A DNA stretch of 59,383 bases from an uncultured Lachnospiraceae bacterium (GTDB lineage Bacteria; Bacillota; Clostridia; Lachnospirales; Lachnospiraceae): assembly GCA_947178125.1 (NCBI GenBank), contig CAMWXB010000017.1, positions 1 through 59,383 on the forward strand, written 5' to 3'. Every line of letters starts with the position of its first letter. The stretch's first letter is position 1. Of the stretch, positions 15,916 to 24,832 are shown piece after piece. Below the pieces are notes generated by a model. The model was not told where the DNA came from and did not search any database. It was given only the letters and a program-made list of their open reading frames with translations. Made by a program: the position numbers and the translations under genes.

Positions 15916-18151
15916 CAGCCTTCTCCATACGGTCCTTCGTTCCGGTACATACCGCGATTCCTTCGGCGGCCAGCCATACTGCGCCGGGCATGATCTGCAC
16001 GATCGTTCTCCTCGCGGAATCGCCATAACCGAGATGAATCAAAAAACCATCCCGGAATAAGACCATTGCAAAGATTAAAATGAGATATCCAAAAATACTG
16101 ACAAAGGCAAATTTATTGATCCTTTCTTTCGCCATTGCCAGAACCGGTATGAGTATGATCAGGAATATCCAGAACGCCGCCGCATTCGTTTCATTATCAG
16201 CGCTGTTCGAGAAATGTGCCAGATAGATTGAAATCATTCTGCTCGCCATATCCCTTTGCAGAAATACCGCCGCAAATACCAGGCCAGAACACAGCACAAG
16301 TACCGCCAGTTCAAAATAATATTTTCGCACAAAGTCCATGAACTTTCCTTTGACGTTCATGAGCAGAGAGACCGCACTCATCGCCGCCACTCCCAGAATG
16401 CAGATGATTCCTTTGGCGGGAGTCCAGAAATAAATGTCTCCCTCATTTCCAACAAAAATGAACTGTGCAATGTGCCAGACGGCCGCTATGCACGCGGTTA
16501 TGATATTTACATTTCTGACCTGCAAAGATATCCGGGTAAAGATCAGCGCCGCCGTCAGAATCAATACGACATATATCGTTCCCTCGACTCTTGTGAGCAG
16601 GATGATGCTGCCCGATATGACTGCCGCATATCCCCAGAAGGGAATATCGATTTGTTCTTTTAATACAATGAACATGACCAGCATCGTCGTATATACCGCC
16701 ACCGGACCATGTGCCATCACATAAAAACAACTCAGCAGATAATCGCCATTCGTTAATAATAAGAGAGCTCCCAGCATCAGCGTCAGCATCGCCGCCGTAT
16801 TGACTCTTTTATTGTCCGCATAATATAATCCCGCACCCATCATGCCGATTCCGCTGACTGCCATCAATGGATAAAAAGCATACAAAAGATCACATTTGAC
16901 CATATACCCCAAAGACAGGACAACAGGCTCCAGCATCCCATAAGGAGCCGCCTCCGCCAGAATATCCCGCAAAGTCCCATATTTCGCCAGCCGGTATGCC
17001 AGACCGACTTTGTCATAGGAATCGCTTGACGTATGGCATATCTTTGAACAGACAAAAAATACGATCACGGCAAACGCCGTCATCATAAAATATGCCGCCC
17101 TGATCCAATCTATCTTTTGATACTCTGCCCTGAAGCGAAAGCCTACAGCCGCCAGCGTAAGGACGCTCAGCGCTCCCATCGTATAAAGGTTACAGGGAAT
17201 CCCGGCCAGAATGAGAACCGTTCCGAAAATACACCACATCGCGGCTCCCACAGGCATGCTCATGAACATGGCCAACTCCAGGTATTTTCCGCCCCAGAAG
17301 GGCAGTGTGATTCCCATCCCGATGACGAACAACAGCAGCATACACAAAATCTGCTTACTGTTTTTATGCGGAACCGCTTCCGCCATCTCTCCAAGTGCAC
17401 TGTAAGAAATCGATACTGCATCCCGTTCTTCACCGGAACTTTCCGATGCGGCCACGGTCTGCCGCTTTGCTTCTCCGCTGTCTGCACGCACATGGTCAAA
17501 GATCATTTCTTCGGAACAGCATATGTAGTGACCGTCATATTTGACAAGATATATATTTTCCGTATTTTTCCAGTAAGCGTCGATAACATACATGCAGTTT
17601 TCATCAGTAAACGCCGGGAAGCTGGATATTTCGTCATAAATGTCCTGTGTTATTTCCGCTTTTTTTCCATATTCGACCCGTTTGGGCGGTATGGCTTCCC
17701 GAAAAACATAAGCGCTCTCAAAATCTGCTGCGTTCTCGGCTATCATCAGTTTTTTATCCGCCAGATAATATTCCACAAACACCCATTTTACCATATCAGA
17801 CGAACTGTTCTGCGCAAGATATACGCCTGTTACGTTTTCCTTGGGCCGCAGTTCAGCCCTTATATCGGAATGTCCCTGAAATAATAACAGAACGCCGAGA
17901 AAAAACGCGGTCAGGATACTGCCATAAATACACACATTTTTTCTCGCCGCATAATTTTGCTTTACAAACATTGTAACAATGAAAAATATTCCGCCGGCAA
18001 GAAGAACCCCGAAAATGGTAAAATGATAAAAAACCCTGTCATAAATCGCTCTTGTCGGATTGGAGATATGTTCGCACACAAACGCAAAACATATACATCC
18101 TGCTAAAACGACTGCCAGGAAAATCCCCAGCCGACACAACTGTTTCTTCAT
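15893..18151 (-). CDS. Large polytopic membrane protein, possible GT-C glycosyltransferase
   Basis: A 752-aa protein. Three membrane spans (about residues 8-28, 44-62, 73-91) are followed by an extracytoplasmic soluble domain (about 95-262) with an acidic end, then roughly eleven further spans. No catalytic motif is certain. The loop after a middle span contains an acidic DSYDKVGLAYRLAKYG stretch that recalls the first outer loop of GT-C transferases, and a polyprenyl-phosphate GT in the same operon would provide its donor. Function remains inferred. GGAGG precedes the ATG. Confidence 0.6.
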   Translation of the reverse strand: MKKQLCRLGIFLAVVLAGCICFAFVCEHISNPTRAIYDRVFYHFTIFGVLLAGGIFFIVTMFVKQNYAARKNVCIYGSILTAFFLGVLLLFQGHSDIRAELRPKENVTGVYLAQNSSSDMVKWVFVEYYLADKKLMIAENAADFESAYVFREAIPPKRVEYGKKAEITQDIYDEISSFPAFTDENCMYVIDAYWKNTENIYLVKYDGHYICCSEEMIFDHVRADSGEAKRQTVAASESSGEERDAVSISYSALGEMAEAVPHKNSKQILCMLLLFVIGMGITLPFWGGKYLELAMFMSMPVGAAMWCIFGTVLILAGIPCNLYTMGALSVLTLAAVGFRFRAEYQKIDWIRAAYFMMTAFAVIVFFVCSKICHTSSDSYDKVGLAYRLAKYGTLRDILAEAAPYGMLEPVVLSLGYMVKCDLLYAFYPLMAVSGIGMMGAGLYYADNKRVNTAAMLTLMLGALLLLTNGDYLLSCFYVMAHGPVAVYTTMLVMFIVLKEQIDIPFWGYAAVISGSIILLTRVEGTIYVVLILTAALIFTRISLQVRNVNIITACIAAVWHIAQFIFVGNEGDIYFWTPAKGIICILGVAAMSAVSLLMNVKGKFMDFVRKYYFELAVLVLCSGLVFAAVFLQRDMASRMISIYLAHFSNSADNETNAAAFWIFLIILIPVLAMAKERINKFAFVSIFGYLILIFAMVLFRDGFLIHLGYGDSARRTIVQIMPGAVWLAAEGIAVCTGTKDRMEKADEEKGNV

Positions 18152-18195
18152 GAAAACGTTCCTCCATCAACCGGAATATCTCTCTGCTTCCGCAA

Positions 18196-18387
18196 TTACA
18201 ATGCCGCAATCTGTGCCATCAAGTCATCGATATTCATGCCATGCACCATAGCCGCCTCTTCCAGAGACTCTCCCTGTGCGGAAGGACATCCGAGACAATG
18301 CATTCCTGCATTCATCAGGATTGGCGCCACATCCGGGTTCGTTCTTAAAATTTCACCGATTGTCATATCCTTTGTAATTTCTGCCAT
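18196..18387 (-). CDS. DUF1858 redox-disulfide domain protein
   Basis: A 63-aa protein that is entirely the DUF1858 domain: [20 protein letters not shown], then [18 protein letters not shown] with a CxxC, then an alpha-helical end. The family is found fused to or beside hybrid-cluster protein and other redox enzymes, and its CxxC is thought to act as a disulfide or sulfur carrier. GGAGG precedes the ATG. It sits inside the glycan cluster with no obvious functional link and has its own promoter. Confidence 0.9.
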   Translation of the reverse strand: MAEITKDMTIGEILRTNPDVAPILMNAGMHCLGCPSAQGESLEEAAMVHGMNIDDLMAQIAAL

Positions 18388-18471
18388 GATTCATACCTCC
18401 GATTTTTCTTTGATTTCTTTATCATTCACACAGTATCAGTTTTACCCGCTGCGCTCGTTTTATGCTTATAC

Positions 18472-18500
18472 AGTATAAGCTGAAAACAGAATTACTGCAA
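18472..18500 (-). promoter_or_regulatory. Promoter for the DUF1858 gene
   Basis: On the minus strand TTGCAG (18495-18500) and TATACT (18472-18477) are 17 nt apart. The -10 lies inside the perfect palindrome GCTTATACAGTATAAGC (18464-18480), a possible operator. Confidence 0.55.
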
Positions 18501-18510
18501 GTCCTGTTTT
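18483..18510 (-). terminator. Weak terminator after the 427-aa membrane protein gene
   Basis: AAAACAG (18483-18489) and CTGTTTT (18504-18510) form a stem 3 nt past the stop codon at 18514. The loop contains the -35 of the next promoter. Confidence 0.4.
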
Positions 18511-18513
18511 ACC

Positions 18514-19797
18514 TTATGTCTCACTCCAGGCCAGGGTTTTCAGATAAGTGGCAAGGCTCAGCAGCGCAAAACAGGAAATGCTGAACTCTTTATAGGTGAA
18601 CCAGTAATGCTCATAGGAATGGTCTGCCATAACAAACGTCCAGCCAACCGGAAGGAGCGACGCCGCGAGCAAAAAGAGAAGCAATGCCGCATTCCGGCGC
18701 ACCATGTGAACCGTAAGCTTCCGAAACTGAAAAAGAAAATACCCCGCCATAATCAGAAATATGAGCAAAAACGGCCATTTCAAAAATACGCTTATATTTC
18801 TGGCGAGCGCATCCAGACGGCTGAATCCTGCTTTATCCGGGCCGCCTGAGGATGTGCGGACCAATGCCTGGTTCAACGCATCCGCGAACATATTTCCCTT
18901 CATAAGAATGCTGCCTGCCAGCCATTTACCGCCCCACATACCGCCATAACCGAATCCCCACAGCAGCATCTTCTGCAAAAGCGGTCTGATCCTGTCAATT
19001 TTAACAGCATCCCTGTTCAGGATGAGATACAGGACAAGCAATATTCCGAAGGACGCAAGCGGATAAGTGAGAAAATCCAGATATGCGGTCAGAATACCGG
19101 TCACAAAGAACAGGTAATTTATTCCGCTTTCCGCCGCCTTCCCTTTCCATGTGAGCCACAGCAGACAAATTGCCGAAAGCAGAATGATATAGTAAACGGA
19201 AGAGAACTGCAAGGACACTGCCGCCGTCAGCGGATTGATCACAAATACCGTCAGCAGAAACGCCGGTACATACCGCTCCATGCGAACCCTGCATAACAAC
19301 TTTATGACGAGGAACAGCAGAATGTTCTGTAAGAAAAAATTCAGGATTCGGATATCCGCATAATCAAAAAATAAAAGCAGAAGCTTCAAAGGCACCAGAT
19401 ACCCATGCCAGTAACGCCCATAGGGAACCTCGAAATACTCATATGCAGAAACTTCATTTGCGTAATTGGTCAGGGCAAGTTCCGGCGAAAGCTGTACACA
19501 GTCAGGGTGGTAATTGTTCACCGCCTTATTTATCGTTCCTTCCGCCCCGTCATAAATGGCAGCGCCCAGCATAATGCTGTCAGTGTAATTATCCAACTGC
19601 ATATATTTGTATCCGTTCACCATCTGCGGATAAATGCCCTCATAATTGAAGATTTCACTGGAGCGGGCCACATTTGCCTTCATGTTCCCAACCGGCAGCG
19701 CATAGACCGCAATGAGCAGCAGCATGCCGACGACGATTGCAACGCCCAGACTGCCTATATATTTTATGATGGACGGTATTTTCATTTTTATATCCAT
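18514..19797 (-). CDS. Polytopic membrane protein, putative glycan-cluster transferase
   Basis: A 427-aa protein with a first span at about residues 14-34, a long extracytoplasmic loop (about 36-130), then eight to nine spans. The loop has a conserved-looking YWHGYLVPLKLLLLFFDYADIR entry into the second span, and aromatic and acidic residues that would suit a lipid-linked donor. The layout resembles GT-C or O-acyl/phosphotransferase-type surface enzymes, but no motif fixes the reaction. It starts 9 nt after the FkbH-like stop, so the two are co-translated. Confidence 0.6.
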   Translation of the reverse strand: MDIKMKIPSIIKYIGSLGVAIVVGMLLLIAVYALPVGNMKANVARSSEIFNYEGIYPQMVNGYKYMQLDNYTDSIMLGAAIYDGAEGTINKAVNNYHPDCVQLSPELALTNYANEVSAYEYFEVPYGRYWHGYLVPLKLLLLFFDYADIRILNFFLQNILLFLVIKLLCRVRMERYVPAFLLTVFVINPLTAAVSLQFSSVYYIILLSAICLLWLTWKGKAAESGINYLFFVTGILTAYLDFLTYPLASFGILLVLYLILNRDAVKIDRIRPLLQKMLLWGFGYGGMWGGKWLAGSILMKGNMFADALNQALVRTSSGGPDKAGFSRLDALARNISVFLKWPFLLIFLIMAGYFLFQFRKLTVHMVRRNAALLLFLLAASLLPVGWTFVMADHSYEHYWFTYKEFSISCFALLSLATYLKTLAWSET

Positions 19798-19806
19798 GCT
19801 CCCTTC

Positions 19807-21648
19807 TCAATTCGAGTCGTTAACTCTGATCACCTTATTCTTCTTCTCATACTGCTCCGGAATGACAAATTCCCATTCGGTATTCCCTTCGGCATCCTCG
19901 CTGATCTTCGTAAATCCCTGCAGGTCATAAAAATCTTTTACCATTCCGTTTTTGGCCGTCGGATAATAATAGCCCATCAGACGGCAGATTCCTTTTTCCC
20001 GGCATCTTGAGACCAGTTCATCCATCATGGCAGACTCCATATCCCTTTTCAGAACACGACAACTCATAAGCCATAAATCGATATGGAATAATGCACCATC
20101 TTCCGCATCCTTGTGCCCGAATACGACGGAGACCACACCGTTATCGCCAAATTTATCTTTTAATTTCCCATATAATGTGATATAGGACGGGTCATTGGCA
20201 AACCCTTCTATTTCTGTCTGAGAACACCGTTTCGTCGTCAGGTTGAACTGATTGCTCTTATTGGTCAGCTGGGCGATGCGTGCCATATAAACAGGCTCAA
20301 ACGGCTTTATCTGCGCATCCATATCCAAAGACAGCAGATAGTCCGCATAGTTCGTATAACCCGCCTCCTGCTTTCTGCGCTCCACATTCGCCTTATACAT
20401 CTCATTCCGCTGCAGGTCATCGGCAGAAAGGCTTGTCACTTCAAAATACCCCGCTCTGTCAATCGTCGTAATGAACTTAACGACATCCTCGACTTCCGGC
20501 ACCTTTACATCGGGTATCTGAGATTCTACGATATGGCGTTCCGCCGGATTATCATCGACGAAAACAAGGCTGTCCGTGCCGATATTCAATTCCTGCGCAA
20601 TTTCCATGATATTCTGGTCTTTATTCGCCCAATTCGCTTTGATCACAAGAAAATCTTCCGGTTTCAGAACGCTGTCCGGACGGTTCAGACCTGCCAGGGC
20701 ATTTTCTTCGTCGTTTTTGGAATCGATCGTCAAAAGAATGCCCAGTTCCTTATGGGCCTTCAGATATTCCTGAAATTCACTGTACAGCTGCCCCATCGAA
20801 GTTTCCTGACCGATTTCGATATTGTCCGCACCGTCATCCCCTACGACGCCTCCCCATAATGTATTATCAAGATCCAGCACGAATGCTTTCTGATTTTTTC
20901 CATAAACGGACTTGATGATATTGGCCAGATTATAGGCAAGTTCCGGTATTGCCTGTACTGAACAGGCATATTTATACATATGCCAGTAGAACGGGTCGGC
21001 CCATTTCTGAACGCCGTAACAGGAAGCCATATAATTGATATCATTGATAAAAAAGTTTTTATGCGCTCTCGCATATGCCGCAAATTTCTCATTCAGCCGG
21101 TTAATAAAATTGAGGCGTCCATGCGGCTCCGCAAAATCAGCGTTCCCCAAAAGACGGTAATAGGGCGGTTCAAAATTATTCTGAATGACCGGGCACTGAT
21201 AAACATCCGCAATTTTATTCCACATCTGTTCAAAGGGAGCATAAACCTTTTCCACCAGTTCCGCAATCTCTTCTTCCGAATCCCTTATCACCGGAAAATC
21301 TTTGATATTTCTGGAACTCGTATGGATAAAAATGATATCCGGACCAAACGCCGTAAGTTCCGGATTATCGAACATCACATCCTGCCAGTACTGATTATAT
21401 TCCGATTCATAGAAGACCGGCTCGATTCCGGCATTTAACAGAAACAATTCCAGCATTTCCTTCAAGTCATGCGTTGTCGAACCGCCCAGAACCGCTATGC
21501 GCTTACTGATCCGGCGCTGCCCTTCCTGCCCGAGAAGGCTCTTTTTGATCGATTTTCTTTTTTTTAAAATATATTCCGCCTGAAAAGGATATTCCAATTC
21601 TTTCACAGATTTTCTCCTGCCTCTCAATTTCTGCATGGCCTGTTTCAT
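19807..21648 (-). CDS. FkbH-like HAD-IIIC phosphatase/acyltransferase
   Basis: A 613-aa protein. The N-terminal third resembles an SGNH-like region (VLGGSTTHDLKEMLE). Then follows an HAD phosphatase core with the nucleophile motif LDLDNTLWGG (about residue 258) and VFVDDNPAERHIVE, and a C-terminal GNAT-like region (VSVVFGHKDAED..FHIDLWLMSCRVLKR). FkbH proteins take 1,3-bisphosphoglycerate and load a glyceryl group on an acyl carrier protein; related proteins occur in surface-glycan clusters. No acyl carrier protein gene is seen nearby. The first 14 nt around the start are a tandem duplication, leaving ATGs at 21648 and 21636 as possible starts. Confidence 0.88.
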   Translation of the reverse strand: MKQAMQKLRGRRKSVKELEYPFQAEYILKKRKSIKKSLLGQEGQRRISKRIAVLGGSTTHDLKEMLELFLLNAGIEPVFYESEYNQYWQDVMFDNPELTAFGPDIIFIHTSSRNIKDFPVIRDSEEEIAELVEKVYAPFEQMWNKIADVYQCPVIQNNFEPPYYRLLGNADFAEPHGRLNFINRLNEKFAAYARAHKNFFINDINYMASCYGVQKWADPFYWHMYKYACSVQAIPELAYNLANIIKSVYGKNQKAFVLDLDNTLWGGVVGDDGADNIEIGQETSMGQLYSEFQEYLKAHKELGILLTIDSKNDEENALAGLNRPDSVLKPEDFLVIKANWANKDQNIMEIAQELNIGTDSLVFVDDNPAERHIVESQIPDVKVPEVEDVVKFITTIDRAGYFEVTSLSADDLQRNEMYKANVERRKQEAGYTNYADYLLSLDMDAQIKPFEPVYMARIAQLTNKSNQFNLTTKRCSQTEIEGFANDPSYITLYGKLKDKFGDNGVVSVVFGHKDAEDGALFHIDLWLMSCRVLKRDMESAMMDELVSRCREKGICRLMGYYYPTAKNGMVKDFYDLQGFTKISEDAEGNTEWEFVIPEQYEKKNKVIRVNDSN

Positions 21649-21939
21649 ATGGCCTGTTTCAAAAATTACTATATTTTATCATAATGTCCCGGTTTTGTAA
21701 AATATACACCTATAGGCTCCGGCTTCAGACAGTTCGGATACGGCAGTAGTAAATCTCCCGAAATATAAGGATTTGCCACCATTAAATTTTTCTTTTCCCA
21801 ACGATTATGTCTGCAATGAACAATCACTTTTCCGAACAGCTTTCTGAATAGTGATTCCGCATCTGTAAAATACATGCAAATTTCACAAAAATTTACTTGA
21901 AAATTTACAGTTTGTATGCAAAAAAGTACACTCGCCGAC
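21649..21939. other. Intergenic region with a weak minus-strand open frame
   Basis: A 68-codon minus-strand frame (21669-21875) has an ATG but no ribosome binding site, and its frame stays open upstream through the pflB promoter. No family was recognised, so it is not called as a gene. No clear promoter for the FkbH-like gene was identified. Confidence 0.4.
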
Positions 21940-21969
21940 TTGACGTATCTTCCGTTCTTAACATATAAT
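21940..21969 (+). promoter_or_regulatory. Promoter for the split pfl operon
   Basis: TTGACG (21940-21945) and TATAAT (21964-21969) are 18 nt apart. The leader of about 90 nt contains an inverted pair GCATATTTT/AAAATATGC (21985-21993 with 22012-22020), ending 45 nt before the start codon. Confidence 0.65.
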
Positions 21970-22064
21970 AACTTTACAGGATAAGCATATTTTCAGGCAT
22001 ATTTCCCCATAAAAATATGCTGAATATATCAAACAAAATAATAAAAACAGGAGGCTATTTCAAA

Positions 22065-24104
22065 ATGAGACCAGAATGGAAAGATTTTGTAGGCGGCAAA
22101 TGGGAGAATGAAGTAAATGTACGCGACTTCATTCAGAAGAACTATCATCTCTATGAAGGCGACGAGTCCTTCTTAGCTGCTCCTACACAGAACACAAAAG
22201 ATTTGTGGGCACAGGTTCTTGATCTGCAGAAGCAGGAGCGTGAAGCAGGCGGTGTATTGGATATGGATACGAAAGTTATCTCTACCATTACTTCACATGG
22301 TCCTGGATATCTGGACAAGAGCAAAGAGAAAATTGTTGGTTTCCAGACAGACAAACCTTTCAAACGTTCCTTACAGCCTTACGGCGGTATCAGAATGGCT
22401 GAGAAAGCTTGCTCCGATAACGGATATGAAGTTGATCCTGAGATCAGCGAATTCTTCTCAACACACAGAAAAACACACAATGCAGGCTGCTTTGACGCTT
22501 ACAACGCTGAAATGAGAGCATGCCGTTCTTCCCATATCATCACAGGTCTTCCGGATGCGTATGGACGTGGACGTATCATCGGTGACTACAGACGTGTCGC
22601 TCTGTATGGTATCGATTACCTGATCGAAGACAAACAGGCTCAGAAAGATTCTACAGGCCGTGTTATGACAGATGACATTATCCGTCTTCGTGAAGAACTC
22701 TCCGAGCAGATGGTAGCTCTGAAGCTGATGAAAGAAATGGCTGCTTCTTATGGCTGTGACATTTCCAAACCTGCTACCAACGTGCAGGAAGCAATTCAGG
22801 CAACTTACTTCGGTTATCTGTGTGCCGTTAAAGAGCAGAACGGCGCTGCTATGTCTCTTGGACGTACTTCTACATTCCTTGACTGCTATGCAGAAAGAGA
22901 CTTGGCTAATGGAACCTTTACAGAAGAAGAAATTCAGGAATTTGTTGACCACTTCATCATGAAGCTGCGTCTGATCAAATTTGCGCGTACACCTGAATAC
23001 AACCAGATTTTCGCAGGCGATCCGGTATGGGTAACAGAATCCCTCGGCGGTGTTGGTGTTGACGGACGTCCGTTAGTAAGCAAGATGAGCTTCCGTTATC
23101 TGCACACATTGACGAACTTAGGACCTTCTCCGGAGCCGAACTTAACAGTTCTCTGGTCTACAAGACTTCCTGAGAACTGGAAGAAATACTGTGCGAAGAT
23201 GTCCATCCAGACTTCTTCCATCCAGTATGAGAACGACGACCTGATGAGAGTAACACACGGTGATGATTACGGTATCGCATGTTGCGTATCTTCCATGGTT
23301 ATCGGTAAAGAAATGCAGTTCTTCGGCGCTCGTGCAAACCTTGCAAAATGTCTGCTCTACGCGTTGAACGGCGGTGTTGATGAAGTTACCAAGAAACAGG
23401 TCGGACCGAAATATCGTCCCGTTGTTGGCGATGTTCTCGACTTTGATGATGTATACAGCAAATTCATGGATATGATGGAGTGGCAGGCAGATGTATATGT
23501 AAACACATTGAACATCATCCACTATATGCACGATAAATACTGCTATGAAAGAGCAGAGATGGCTCTTCATGACAGAGACGTTAAGCGTTACTTCGCTACG
23601 GGTGTTGCTGGTCTGTCTATCGTTGCTGACTCTTTATCAGCAATCAAATATGCCAAGGTTGAGCCGATCAGAGATGAAGACGGCATCATCGTTGACTTTA
23701 AGACAACAGGTGACTTCCCGAAATATGGTAATGATGACGACCGCGTTGATATGATCGCACAGGAAGTTGTTCACAGATTCATGACAGCGATTAGAAGACA
23801 TCATACCTACCGCAATGGTATTCCGACAACCTCTATCCTTACGATTACTTCCAACGTAACGTATGGTAAGGCTACCGGTAATACACCTGACGGACGTAGA
23901 AAAGGACAGCCGTTTGCACCTGGCGCTAACCCGATGCACGGACGTGATACTCACGGTGCAGTAGCTTCCCTTTCTTCCGTATCCAAGCTTCCGTTCAAAG
24001 ATGCACAGGATGGTATTTCCAACACATTTACCATTATCCCTGGCGCACTTGGAAAAGAAGATCAGGTATTTGCAGGAGATATCGAGGTAGATTTGAACAA
24101 ATAA
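22065..24104 (+). CDS. pflB: Pyruvate formate-lyase core subunit lacking the glycyl-radical domain
   Basis: A 679-aa protein matching PflB from its first residues ([13 protein letters not shown]) through the active-site cysteine pair GIACCVSSM (C406-C407) to [33 protein letters not shown] and [17 protein letters not shown]. It then stops after about 15 more residues. In ordinary PflB the chain continues about 60 residues further into RVSGYAV, which carries the catalytic glycyl radical; here that part is a separate protein at 24485. The enzyme cleaves pyruvate with CoA to acetyl-CoA and formate in anaerobic metabolism. AGGAGG lies 10 nt before the ATG at 22065. The clean end, with family A element copy 2 and a second small gene before the radical domain, argues against a sequencing frameshift. 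Confidence 0.93.
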   Translation: MRPEWKDFVGGKWENEVNVRDFIQKNYHLYEGDESFLAAPTQNTKDLWAQVLDLQKQEREAGGVLDMDTKVISTITSHGPGYLDKSKEKIVGFQTDKPFKRSLQPYGGIRMAEKACSDNGYEVDPEISEFFSTHRKTHNAGCFDAYNAEMRACRSSHIITGLPDAYGRGRIIGDYRRVALYGIDYLIEDKQAQKDSTGRVMTDDIIRLREELSEQMVALKLMKEMAASYGCDISKPATNVQEAIQATYFGYLCAVKEQNGAAMSLGRTSTFLDCYAERDLANGTFTEEEIQEFVDHFIMKLRLIKFARTPEYNQIFAGDPVWVTESLGGVGVDGRPLVSKMSFRYLHTLTNLGPSPEPNLTVLWSTRLPENWKKYCAKMSIQTSSIQYENDDLMRVTHGDDYGIACCVSSMVIGKEMQFFGARANLAKCLLYALNGGVDEVTKKQVGPKYRPVVGDVLDFDDVYSKFMDMMEWQADVYVNTLNIIHYMHDKYCYERAEMALHDRDVKRYFATGVAGLSIVADSLSAIKYAKVEPIRDEDGIIVDFKTTGDFPKYGNDDDRVDMIAQEVVHRFMTAIRRHHTYRNGIPTTSILTITSNVTYGKATGNTPDGRRKGQPFAPGANPMHGRDTHGAVASLSSVSKLPFKDAQDGISNTFTIIPGALGKEDQVFAGDIEVDLNK

Positions 24105-24107
24105 TAT

Positions 24108-24209
24108 GCCGAAGAGAAATTCTAAGGCTGCTGAATGACGCAGCCTAAGAATTTCTACGATTTGCGTAGCAAATCTTCTTCGGCAGAAAGAATCGCTTTC
24201 GCGATTCTT
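24108..24209 (+). repeat. Family A structured element, copy 2
   Basis: Outer stem GCCGAAGA (24108-24115) with TCTTCGGC (24177-24184). It encloses hairpin a (24116-24155, 16-bp arms with one mismatch) and hairpin b GATTTGC/GCAAATC (24159-24175), joined by TAC. Hairpin c follows (24188-24209, AAGAATCGC/GCGATTCTT). It starts 4 nt after the pflB stop. Arm sequences differ from the other copies while pairing is kept. Confidence 0.78.
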
Positions 24210-24247
24210 CCAGCAAAACGAAATGAACAAAAAGTAAGGTGGATGTT

Positions 24248-24451
24248 ATGGACGATAAGCAAATGATTGAAGATTTTGTTAAAATGTTGGATTCCGGTAT
24301 GGCACAGGGCGTTGGCCATGTGAATGTCAATGTTGACGAAGAGTCCAATAATTCCAAAGAAGTACAGACGATGGGTTGTACGGATTGCTCCAGAACCCCG
24401 TTGGCATGCAGTGTACCGACTTTGGAGCAGGGGTTGGATGACTTCCACTAA
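24248..24451 (+). CDS. Small protein resembling half of a glycyl-radical domain, with CxxC
   Basis: A 67-aa protein not recognised as a named family. Residues 7-29 (IEDFVKMLDSGMAQ, then GVGHVNVNV) align without gaps to residues 8-30 of the downstream glycyl-radical protein ([15 protein letters not shown], then LNVNV), with 9 of 23 identical. The radical-bearing RVSGYAV half is absent and is replaced by a tail with MGCTDCSRTPLAC (C44, C47, C54). AAGGTGG precedes the ATG at 24248; a GTG at 24239 is possible. Position between the two pieces of pyruvate formate-lyase suggests a structural or redox partner of that enzyme, for example a placeholder for the radical domain. This is inference. Confidence 0.8.
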   Translation: MDDKQMIEDFVKMLDSGMAQGVGHVNVNVDEESNNSKEVQTMGCTDCSRTPLACSVPTLEQGLDDFH

Positions 24452-24484
24452 ACACAAATACAAAATATCAAGGAGGCAACAGCT

Positions 24485-24727
24485 ATGGCAGAAAATACAG
24501 CTCAGGTAGATAACCTGGTATCTTTATTAGATGGTTATGCAACAAAGGGTGGTCATCACCTCAATGTCAACGTATTAAACAGAGATACTTTACTGGATGC
24601 TCAGAAACATCCTGAGAACTATCCTCAGTTGACAATCCGTGTTTCCGGATACGCAGTTAATTTCATCAAATTAACACCGGAACAGCAGGCTGATGTTATT
24701 TCCCGTACTTTCCATGAGAGCATTTAA
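24485..24727 (+). CDS. Stand-alone glycyl-radical domain of pyruvate formate-lyase
   Basis: An 80-aa protein that is the missing C-terminus of Pfl[21 protein letters not shown] is followed by [18 protein letters not shown] and [10 protein letters not shown], with the radical glycine at G55 (codon 24647-24649), and the chain ends in [11 protein letters not shown] like PflB. It also resembles GrcA/YfiD, the spare radical cofactor that repairs oxygen-damaged PflB in enterobacteria, but here the core subunit has no such domain of its own. It must therefore be an obligate subunit rather than a repair part. AAGGAGG lies 9 nt before the ATG. Confidence 0.93.
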   Translation: MAENTAQVDNLVSLLDGYATKGGHHLNVNVLNRDTLLDAQKHPENYPQLTIRVSGYAVNFIKLTPEQQADVISRTFHESI

Positions 24728-24761
24728 TCTCTGGAAACCGGATAAAACATGAGCCACCATG

Positions 24762-24787
24762 CAGAGCCCTGAAATTTCAGGGCTCTG
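24762..24787 (+). terminator. Terminator after the glycyl-radical gene
   Basis: CAGAGCCCTGAAA and TTTCAGGGCTCTG form a perfect 26-nt palindrome (24762-24787) followed by TTTAATTCT. It separates pflB-small ORF-radical domain from pflA. Confidence 0.85.
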
Positions 24788-24832
24788 TTTAATTCTATAC
24801 AAAAGGCTGGTTTTTTTAACCAACAAAGGTTA

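Noticed and set aside
21669..21875. A 68-codon minus-strand open frame upstream of the FkbH-like gene
   Set aside because: No ribosome binding site, no recognised family, and the frame is open by chance through the pflB promoter.
24145..24463. Minus-strand open frames overlapping the small pfl genes
   Set aside because: They are antisense to genes with good ribosome binding sites and have no family match.
22065..24727. Interpretation of split pflB as a frameshift or pseudogene
   Set aside because: The gap is about 380 nt, contains another gene, and the radical-domain gene has its own strong ribosome binding site and intact sequence.
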